NCBI GenBank assembly: GCA_030248195.1
Contig: JASAND010030294.1
Location: forward strand, 52,939-116,938
Origin: Trissonchulus latispiculum
Lineage: Eukaryota > Nematoda > Enoplea > Enoplida > Ironidae
Direction: 5' to 3'
Length of the DNA: 64,000 nucleotides
Positions within the stretch are counted from its first letter, which is position 1; each line of letters begins with the position of its first letter. This document shows, piece by piece, positions 53,736-61,872 of this stretch. Below the pieces are notes generated by a model. That model was given only the letters and a program-made list of their open reading frames with translations, made no database searches and was not told the DNA's origin. The translations under genes were made by a program, and so were the position numbers.

Positions 53736-56700
53736 ATGAACCATTTTGACGTGACCTTTGGACCGTCGTTAGAATTTGAATTTGCAAGCCCTAGAGAACC
53801 ACAGTCGTTACGAGCACAGCGCTATAGGAAAAGAATAGAAGCAAAGGCTATGGATGACAGATTAAATTCTCTGCAACAAAGTTTGAATAGCTTAAGTGCT
53901 GCAACAGCGCGCTTGCAGTTGTCCGATAGCAGGCGTCGGGAACATGAGGCAGGTTTACCACAATTTTGGGGCGAAGTAAATGAAAATTTTGATCAATTTT
54001 TCGAACATTGGGAACTACTAGCTCGCGGCGAAGAGTTGACCACTAACCAGAAATTGCTTAAGTTCCCAACGTATCTTCGTGGGAACGCCCTAGAGGTTTA
54101 CAGAGCGCTCCCTGATGCTACAAAAACGGATTACGACCAGCTTTGCCAAGCCTTAGAGAGAGCGTTTCGGACTCCTGCTAAAGAATTGGTTAACTCTGAA
54201 CTGCTACATAACCGCAGGCAAAAAGTAGGCGAGTCAGTAGTTACCTTTGCTAGGGATTTGCAACGCTTAGCACGCAATGCATATCCAAGCATAGATGAAC
54301 AAGCAAGGGAAAAGTTACTTCGAGGTTTACTGTTGGCGGGTCTGAATCCCGAGATCCAAGACCGGTTAACATTTTTAGCGAAGCCACCAGCTACGTTTGA
54401 AGATGCAATTACAGAAGCGCGAAGACAGGAAGCTCTTATTGAACGAAGGGAAGACCGAGCTACAAAAAGGCAGACTATACAGGATAAGACGGAATTGGCA
54501 AGCCTCAAAGAAGAGCTAGAAAAGCTTCGAAGAGCGCAAAATCGAGCCGAAAGAGAGAACAGAACTACAAGAACCCAAGGCTATCGTGGGCGTCACGTTC
54601 GGGTGAACGCAGTATCTACTGAGCCTGCTCCATGGGAGAAACATTTGGAAGCTTTGGAGAAAAGGCTGATGGCGAAGTTGAACCAAATGAATGGAGGATC
54701 TAAGAATGCACCGAATGAGCAATCCTCCGCTGCGAGACAGCGAGTCCAACCCAAATGGACTACAACAGGGCAACCGATTTGCTTGAAGTGTAACAGACCG
54801 GGGCACATGATGAATCAGTGCCGACAGCGAACACAGATGTCGCAAATGAAGAAACCTTTTGTGAAACCGCCTGTACCGGTTAACACAGTCAATTGTAACG
54901 GTGATCCAACCAGCGCCTATGACGCTGATGAATCCGATGGCGCAGAAAATGTGAACGAATCCTCTTGGACAGAGGAGACGAGTCGCTTGGAAAGCGAAAA
55001 TGAATTTCTTCGGGAGCAATTGAATCGATATGAAGCAGCTGCTTTTGTGGGAATGATTGATGTGACTCCCTGCCTTGAACAGGCTGCCCAATCGACTGCT
55101 GAGGGACGAAATTGGAATCGCGACGGCGATCGCCGTGGGCCCACGGAACAAATAAAGAATATGGCGAGGAAGCCGCCCAAACATTTCCCCTTAGCTCACG
55201 TAAAGTCGACGGGAAGACGTCATTGGATTACATTTTTGTGTATTTTGCTGGCTGCCTTTTTGTATAGTACAGGAAGCGTATCAGCCAGCATAGGTTCATC
55301 ACCGATGTTGTGTAATATGGCAGGTGCTCGCACTCTTTGGAAACTGCCCGGTCCTGTCCCCTGCACGCTGTCTGATGCTCGGAACGGCCCTGATCGAATT
55401 CGACCAACAACTTTGCATATCTACAAGCGGAATCACTTACAATACAGCACGATAGCATGGAGATGCGTCGTCATTAAGAAGGAGGTGCAAACATTTACCT
55501 ACTTTTTCAATGATGAACATTTGAAGAAAGAGTCGACTACGGAAATACCAGTCTCTGCTTCGGAGTGCCATCGAATGAAAACTTTTTCTAAATGTGCTCA
55601 TGGTGATTTATCTCCTAGCGGTGAGGTTTACAGTACTGCTAATGACCTAAACTGGTACTACCCGGGTGGAGGAATTGATTGTTGCAAGTGGTGGAAATTC
55701 GAAGCTACAAATTGCTATTTGTATGAAGCCAAAGTTTACAAGATACACGGAGCACATGCAATGGAGAGTACGGCCGGAGTCGTGAGCCACTGCAATTATC
55801 ACACTGGGGAATGTGCCCTCAAGGATGGTTCTTATTTGATATGGAACGTAGATCCAGTGGAAAAATGCGCTGTCCTACCGTGGAAAGACATTGACGGAGA
55901 ACAACTTAGTGACACATGGCTGTCCCGTGATCGAAATCTCGCTATCACTACGACGTCTCAGAGAAAAACAATATCAGACTGTAACGGACAAGAAGCTGAG
56001 ATTTCCGATCAAGGAATTATTTTCCGTGTCGTTAAAGAAATGCCACCTGATCCTTCGATATCAGATACAGTTCGTGGCTTGTTTTCGGCACGCGATATAT
56101 CAGACTTTGTGAAAGATTCTACTAGGTCGAAGAGGAAACGACAACTGAGAGGAGATTTACCAGAAGATGCGACGTATGAACCGAGCAACGACTACTATGG
56201 TCTGGAGACTCAAGGAATTGTAACAACAGATTTACTAGCGGCTAGTCTGCAAGCCATTCAGGTTGAACTGGACCGAACCATTAGATACGCTTTCCAGCAC
56301 ACAGCATACTCAACATGCCAAACTATGCAATCTTTGGTTCGCGTGGTCCGTGCTAACATGCTCTCTCAGCCTACCTTGGCCATGCGCCATCTGCTCATGC
56401 GTGATGATCTTGTTGCTAAATCTAGCAGTGATATAATAGAAGTTTATCCCTGCCACCCCTTGAACCAAACACAATTTCGTTTCTTGCCTATGAACGATAC
56501 GTGTACCCGTGAGGTCCCATTGCAGTTCACACTAGGGGACAAAACTTTCCATGGCTACCTTGATCCGACAACCAATATTATACAAAGGGAATCCTATCCA
56601 GCTGAATGTCATCAGGGCTATGAAATCCCTGTCACTGTGGATGGTACATCTTTCTTATATCAGGTTGACTCAGGATTGCTAGCCGTCATCAAGGATGCAC

Positions 56701-59700
56701 AGGAGATGAAAATCTTTGAATGGGATTGGGACATGCAAGACGTTAGCCTTCCCGCAACCATTTTCCATCAACTCATGGTTTATGAGTGGGATACCATTCG
56801 CAATCACATATCTTTAAATGATGTCTTGGGCGACCTACGGAAACAAGAGTTGGTTCTCAGTCATTTGGGTCTAACTAATCAAAAGACGACAGAAGAAGCT
56901 GCGGAGACGTTAACAGGAACTATCATGAAACATGGCTACTTTGGATTCCTATCTGGTTTACATGTTGGTTACTGGCAAGTTTGGGTGTTTCTAGTTTGCC
57001 TTTACGTAACCATTTGTTTCTTTTTGATCCATTGCATTCCTGCAAACATTTTGAAACTGGGATTCTTCAATGTTCCGGGGCTCTTTGGTGACTGTTACCG
57101 GCGCGCACGAAATAGAAGCCGTGCAAACACAAGAGGAAGTTACACTCCTCCAAGAGATATCCCAGAAGATGGTACAACCACCGATGTGCAGTATCGTCAA
57201 CAGGCTGGTGAACCAACCCCAGCCGTGGGTAACCTACTGCGTCGGCTGAGTGATCGTATCCGAGCTCCTTGGCCTCCTCGCCTGAAACGGCATAGCTTAG
57301 AACCGGATAATGCATTACCTATGCTAACGCCCTCCACAACTACCGCAACCATCTCTAACACTCCCGCTTCACCTAAGCAACGACCTTTACTGGTTAAAGT
57401 CAAAGTTAATGGCCGACGGATTACAGCACTAGTAGATACGGGTTCATTAATAACATTGGTACATCCAAACATTCTTCCACGAAACGCGAAGCTCAAGTCA
57501 TCGCCGATGCTAGCCACCGCTGTAACGGGGCACAGTCTCCCCTTGCTCGGCACGATCTCTGTTCCAATGCAATTTGGTACTAGAATTTTACAGCATGGAG
57601 TGTATGTTAATGACGAAAACCCTCATCCTTGCATAATTGGTATGGATGTTCTGTCGAAACTGGGCGCCCTCAGTTTTGACTTTCGTGCAAATAAGATTAA
57701 ACTGGGTAAGATTGAATTGAAATTAGAAAAGCCTCATGCTCCACCTATTAACAAGAGAGGAAGGACTCCATCAACTACTGTTCACTTGGTAGACGCTATC
57801 AAGTTACCGCCCAACAGCTGCCATACCGTTTGGGCGAAAGTAGGACCGACTGCGAAACATATCAAGCCAGCCAGCTGGACACCTGCTCAAGACCAGGATG
57901 TCATTTTAGAACCCAAGATTGGGAAGCGGAAGGAAGGCTTAGTTGTAAAAAGGACAGTGTCAAAAGTGAAAGTGTCCAAATTAGTGCCAGTGTGTCTTCT
58001 CAACCTACTAATGGTGCCTCTATTTCTTTCGGCCGGCAGTACAGTGGGCACAATTGAACCTATTGTGTCAACAACAGCATTCACGGAGCATCGTCCGACA
58101 GAAGCCACCACGCCAGCATATGCTACTATGACCAACGAATTAGACTCACCAGTAGCCACTCCGTGGAATGATCTTAACCTGGCCAGCACCACCTTGACTT
58201 CCTCACAACAACAACTCTTACGGGCCACGTTACAGAAGTACCCAGACTGTTTTGCTAAAGATGATCTAGACTTAGGTCGCTCCACGCGTGTGTTACACCG
58301 GATCCATACAGGAACTAACCACCCAATCAAGCAAAGACCATACAGTCTTCCTTATGCGCAACGTCCGCAGATCGCTAGTCAACTACAAGAAATGGAACGT
58401 AGAGGAATCATTCGCCCATCGACAAGTCCGTGGTCGTCTCCCATAGTGGTGGTGAAGAAAAATGACGGGACAAATAGAATTTGCGTGGACTATAGAAAAT
58501 TAAATCTGATAACGAAGAAAGACGAATGGCCGCTGCCAAAAATAGAAGACACCTTGAATTCATTCTATGGTGCAAAATTCTTTACCAGTTTGGACTTAGC
58601 GGCTGGATATCATCAAATAGGTGTGCACCCTGAAGATCAAGAGAAAACGGCATTCACAACGTTTGCTGGGCTCTTTGAATACACCAGAATGCCATTTGGT
58701 ATTTGTAATGCTCCAGCAACATTTCAAAGGCATATGCAACATACTCTTCATGGTTTGATCTGGAACATATGCACAGTCTATCTGGATGATATCTTGATAT
58801 ACAGCAAAACCTTTGAAGAACATCTAAGTCATATTGAACAAGTCCTGAAAAGACTTAGACATGATGGCTTGAAACTGAAGATGAGTAAGTGCCATTTCGC
58901 TCAGAAGGAGGTACCTTACCTTGGACATGTAATATCAGCAGCAGGTATTCGACCAGATCCACAAAAGCTATCGGCAATAGCTAACTGGAAGCGACCAGAA
59001 ACCGTACACGATGTTCGTCAGTTCCTGGGATTTGCTTCATATTATCGAAGATTTGTACAGAACTTTTCGAGTATAGTTGCACCAATTAACAAATTATTAC
59101 AAAAGGATCACAAGTTCATTTGGACAGACGATTGTGAACAAGCATTTTTGAGAATCTTAAAAACGCTTACGACAGCGCCAACACTCAAGTTTCCGGACAC
59201 GACAAAACCTTATATCCTATATACAGATGCCAGCGATTATGGTCTGGGCGCGGCTCTTCATCAACCCCACGTAAATGAAGAAACGGGAAAAACAATTGAA
59301 TATCCAGTGGCTTACATAAGCCGCAGTCTCACTAAGGCAGAGCGAAATTATTCTCCTACAGAAAAAGAGGCCCTTGCCGTAATCTGGGCAGTCAAGAAGT
59401 TTCGACACTATCTTTATGGGTCACAGTTCACGATAAGAACGGATCATCAAGCTCTAAAATACCTGCTGGAAATGAAAGAACCATCTGGGAAGTTGGCCAG
59501 ATGGGCACTCACTCTTCAGGAGCACGCAAATCGGATGAAGATTGAACACAGGCCTGGATACAGCCAGAAGCACGTAGACGCTCTTTCCAGGATCCCAAAT
59601 GTGCAGCTAATTCAAATTAGAAAGCCAGCTCTAAATAAGATAGTGGAAGAACAAAAGGATGATGCTGAGTTAAAGCAGATGATGGATTACCTTAAAGACA

Positions 59701-60881
59701 ATCAAGTACCAAATGATGAGAAACAAGCACATTATGTCCGACGGTTCGCATCACAGTTTAGCCTAGAGAACGATCTACTTCTTCGTTTAACCAAACGATA
59801 TGGAAAAGATCACAAACAAATTGTTGTCCCTGCCAACTACAAAAATGATGTTTTGAAAATGCTACATGACGAACCGATTGGAGGTCACTTGGGTTTCGAA
59901 AAGACTAGAGATAAAATTAAGCAACATTTCTTTTGGCCAAGAATGGACGCGGATATTAAAGCATATTGCAATGCATGCTTGGGTTGTGCCACACGTAAGC
60001 GTCCACCTCAATATCAACATCCTGAAATGCACAAAGCGCCAATCACTCATCCCTTTGATACGATTATCACTGATATCCTTGGTCCGTTGCCATTGACGTA
60101 TCTTGGGAATAAATACATAATTGTTTTCATGTGTCCCTTCACCAAATGGGTGGAAGCTTTCCCACTTGCGGAAACGTCTGCAGAAACGGTAGCTCGTGTG
60201 TTTGTTAACGAAATAGTTTGCCGTCATGGCGCACCGCGTCGACTGCTTTCTGACAGAGGACCAAACTTTATGAGCTCGTTGTTGAAGGAAGTGTGTTCAA
60301 TCTTAACCACTGAAAAGGTGTTTAGCGTTGCATACAGACCTCAAACTCAAGGACTGGTAGAGAAGTTTAACCATACTCTTTGCTCTATAATTTCGGCTTA
60401 CACAGACAGTCAGCAGCGCACATGGGACCAATGCCTGCCATTAGCTCTACTGGCTTATCGCACATCAGTACAACTGACAACCCGGTTTACTCCCTTTTAT
60501 CTGGTGTATGGTCGAGAGTGTGTCGTTCCACGAGTAGCGGAGCTAACTACTCCCGCAACCATTTATCAAGACGAAATAGACTACACCGTCTGGTTAATCG
60601 TTAATTTAAAACAGGCCTACGAGAAAGCTCGTCAAGCTATTGAAAAGGCTCACATAGTTCAAAAGAAGCAGCATGATAAAGCTTCGCATGAAACGGTGAA
60701 AGTCAACGATGAAGTGATGGCACCACAAAAGTCATTCAGAGGAACATTTCCACAAAACTGGCTCCCAAATGGTTTGGCCCATGTGTCGTCCAAGAAATTA
60801 AACGATCCTCTGCTAAACTGTCTCCATTACCGGGGTCAACTGTACCAAAAAGATTTATGGCTAATCCTTGGGTCGGAATAG
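53736..60881 (+). CDS. retroelement polyprotein: Gag, envelope-like glycoprotein, protease, RT, RNase H, integrase
   Basis: Starts at ATG 53736 (the frame is open three codons earlier, without ATG): 2381 aa. Gag about 1-345 with the Ty3 capsid-like LRGNALEVYRAL and ESVVTFARDLQRL, then a CCHC knuckle 349-362. A hydrophobic signal-like segment at 497-517 opens a Cys-rich glycoprotein-like region with a furin-type RSKRKR (797-802) and a membrane anchor 1080-1102. Protease DTG 1234-1236. RT about 1530-1720 with YLDD 1682-1685. RNase H with Asp 1831. Integrase has an HHCC finger (H2044, H2051, C2078, C2081) and D2113, D2173, E2209 with D-x35-E. From about 60740 the C-terminus leaves the expected integrase pattern while a neighbouring frame shows it, so a small indel has probably altered the last 45 residues. 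The glycoprotein may be related to mononegavirus/chuvirus-like proteins; that is weak. Confidence 0.88.
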   Translation: MNHFDVTFGPSLEFEFASPREPQSLRAQRYRKRIEAKAMDDRLNSLQQSLNSLSAATARLQLSDSRRREHEAGLPQFWGEVNENFDQFFEHWELLARGEELTTNQKLLKFPTYLRGNALEVYRALPDATKTDYDQLCQALERAFRTPAKELVNSELLHNRRQKVGESVVTFARDLQRLARNAYPSIDEQAREKLLRGLLLAGLNPEIQDRLTFLAKPPATFEDAITEARRQEALIERREDRATKRQTIQDKTELASLKEELEKLRRAQNRAERENRTTRTQGYRGRHVRVNAVSTEPAPWEKHLEALEKRLMAKLNQMNGGSKNAPNEQSSAARQRVQPKWTTTGQPICLKCNRPGHMMNQCRQRTQMSQMKKPFVKPPVPVNTVNCNGDPTSAYDADESDGAENVNESSWTEETSRLESENEFLREQLNRYEAAAFVGMIDVTPCLEQAAQSTAEGRNWNRDGDRRGPTEQIKNMARKPPKHFPLAHVKSTGRRHWITFLCILLAAFLYSTGSVSASIGSSPMLCNMAGARTLWKLPGPVPCTLSDARNGPDRIRPTTLHIYKRNHLQYSTIAWRCVVIKKEVQTFTYFFNDEHLKKESTTEIPVSASECHRMKTFSKCAHGDLSPSGEVYSTANDLNWYYPGGGIDCCKWWKFEATNCYLYEAKVYKIHGAHAMESTAGVVSHCNYHTGECALKDGSYLIWNVDPVEKCAVLPWKDIDGEQLSDTWLSRDRNLAITTTSQRKTISDCNGQEAEISDQGIIFRVVKEMPPDPSISDTVRGLFSARDISDFVKDSTRSKRKRQLRGDLPEDATYEPSNDYYGLETQGIVTTDLLAASLQAIQVELDRTIRYAFQHTAYSTCQTMQSLVRVVRANMLSQPTLAMRHLLMRDDLVAKSSSDIIEVYPCHPLNQTQFRFLPMNDTCTREVPLQFTLGDKTFHGYLDPTTNIIQRESYPAECHQGYEIPVTVDGTSFLYQVDSGLLAVIKDAQEMKIFEWDWDMQDVSLPATIFHQLMVYEWDTIRNHISLNDVLGDLRKQELVLSHLGLTNQKTTEEAAETLTGTIMKHGYFGFLSGLHVGYWQVWVFLVCLYVTICFFLIHCIPANILKLGFFNVPGLFGDCYRRARNRSRANTRGSYTPPRDIPEDGTTTDVQYRQQAGEPTPAVGNLLRRLSDRIRAPWPPRLKRHSLEPDNALPMLTPSTTTATISNTPASPKQRPLLVKVKVNGRRITALVDTGSLITLVHPNILPRNAKLKSSPMLATAVTGHSLPLLGTISVPMQFGTRILQHGVYVNDENPHPCIIGMDVLSKLGALSFDFRANKIKLGKIELKLEKPHAPPINKRGRTPSTTVHLVDAIKLPPNSCHTVWAKVGPTAKHIKPASWTPAQDQDVILEPKIGKRKEGLVVKRTVSKVKVSKLVPVCLLNLLMVPLFLSAGSTVGTIEPIVSTTAFTEHRPTEATTPAYATMTNELDSPVATPWNDLNLASTTLTSSQQQLLRATLQKYPDCFAKDDLDLGRSTRVLHRIHTGTNHPIKQRPYSLPYAQRPQIASQLQEMERRGIIRPSTSPWSSPIVVVKKNDGTNRICVDYRKLNLITKKDEWPLPKIEDTLNSFYGAKFFTSLDLAAGYHQIGVHPEDQEKTAFTTFAGLFEYTRMPFGICNAPATFQRHMQHTLHGLIWNICTVYLDDILIYSKTFEEHLSHIEQVLKRLRHDGLKLKMSKCHFAQKEVPYLGHVISAAGIRPDPQKLSAIANWKRPETVHDVRQFLGFASYYRRFVQNFSSIVAPINKLLQKDHKFIWTDDCEQAFLRILKTLTTAPTLKFPDTTKPYILYTDASDYGLGAALHQPHVNEETGKTIEYPVAYISRSLTKAERNYSPTEKEALAVIWAVKKFRHYLYGSQFTIRTDHQALKYLLEMKEPSGKLARWALTLQEHANRMKIEHRPGYSQKHVDALSRIPNVQLIQIRKPALNKIVEEQKDDAELKQMMDYLKDNQVPNDEKQAHYVRRFASQFSLENDLLLRLTKRYGKDHKQIVVPANYKNDVLKMLHDEPIGGHLGFEKTRDKIKQHFFWPRMDADIKAYCNACLGCATRKRPPQYQHPEMHKAPITHPFDTIITDILGPLPLTYLGNKYIIVFMCPFTKWVEAFPLAETSAETVARVFVNEIVCRHGAPRRLLSDRGPNFMSSLLKEVCSILTTEKVFSVAYRPQTQGLVEKFNHTLCSIISAYTDSQQRTWDQCLPLALLAYRTSVQLTTRFTPFYLVYGRECVVPRVAELTTPATIYQDEIDYTVWLIVNLKQAYEKARQAIEKAHIVQKKQHDKASHETVKVNDEVMAPQKSFRGTFPQNWLPNGLAHVSSKKLNDPLLNCLHYRGQLYQKDLWLILGSE

Positions 60882-61872
60882 ACCGCCTCAAACTGTATCG
60901 GAGACCTGCGACCGAAGCGCATTCTCCGGATGCTAACGGAAACAGGCACTACGATTCAGACATTAGTGGTGAGCTTTAATTAGAAATTAACATCACAAGG
61001 TGGATTGTTGTACCTTTGTGGTTTGCAGGTTTACAGTTTACAAATTAACAGTCTCTTGGGTTACATTGAAACATAAAAAAATTAGAAAGAGCTTTTGTCT
61101 GGGTTCACATTGTTATAATTATAGTTGTTTATGTGTAGTATTTTGTCTATATGTATTGGATACTGTAAATAGACTATATTTGGCCACTTCGGATAACAAA
61201 TGGTTTAATTTGTCTCTTACATTTGAAACCTAAAGTATTTTCGACTAATTTCGAATTGTCAGCAGAGTGGTTTTAAAAATTTACAGCTTACCAGTATGTT
61301 ATGTTTGTTTTACTGTTATGTCATTTCTGATTCACTGTGTGGTTAACAGGTTAACATAATAAAACGGTGTTTCATTGGTTAGCTAGACTCCGGCTGGAGT
61401 AAACTTAAGGCTTACAATGATCCCCCTGCATCAATATGCTGCAGCTTTGTGTGTCATCAGTAACATTGCAGCTTAGCCTGGGTTATCGTAGGATTAGGAG
61501 TTTCCACCGACCAAGTAGCAAAGGCATAACGGTTTACAGGCTCGAAATAGTACATGCCTTAACAGGATGGGGTCACGGGGGAACACTTGGAACCCTCGGT
61601 AAACTCGTAAACAAAAACAAATTGGGAATGGTTCTAAGGAATAGTTACAGGATTACAGATGTAGGTACATAAACGATTCCAACAACCTCCCGGTTAACAT
61701 TCACAAGTTTACACACTTTTCATCACCATGGTTTAGCCAGCGGAATAAAGTAAAATCAGCCCAGTTTACATCGAATTTGGTTTACCGTATCGCAACGGCT
61801 TACAAGTATTCATGAGGTTTACTGGTTCACACAGTTTTCGGTTTACGGTTTACATACTTTGCTATTTCAGGA
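60882..61872 (+). promoter_or_regulatory. spacer between ORF1 and ORF2 with clustered GGTTTACA-like motifs
   Basis: About fifteen to twenty variants of GGTTTACA / GGTTAACA / GGCTTACA occur on the + strand (for example near 61027, 61340, 61405, 61530, 61690, 61762, 61780, 61815, 61848). Such clustering is far above what surrounding sequence shows by eye. It ends in the acceptor-like TGCTATTTCAG (61860-61870) two bases before the ORF2 ATG. Possible roles are a protein-binding array (insulator-like, as in Drosophila gypsy) or an RNA element; both are inference. Confidence 0.5.
61860..61870 (+). promoter_or_regulatory. splice-acceptor-like site before ORF2
   Basis: TGCTATTTCAG ends at 61870 and the ATG starts at 61873. 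This is the layout of a spliced subgenomic mRNA, as used for env in errantiviruses and retroviruses. No donor was fixed. Confidence 0.5.

Noticed and set aside
54131..58330. Minus-strand ORFs across ORF1 of the retroelement, including one of 222 aa
   Set aside because: Fully antisense to a well-supported polyprotein and without recognisable features.
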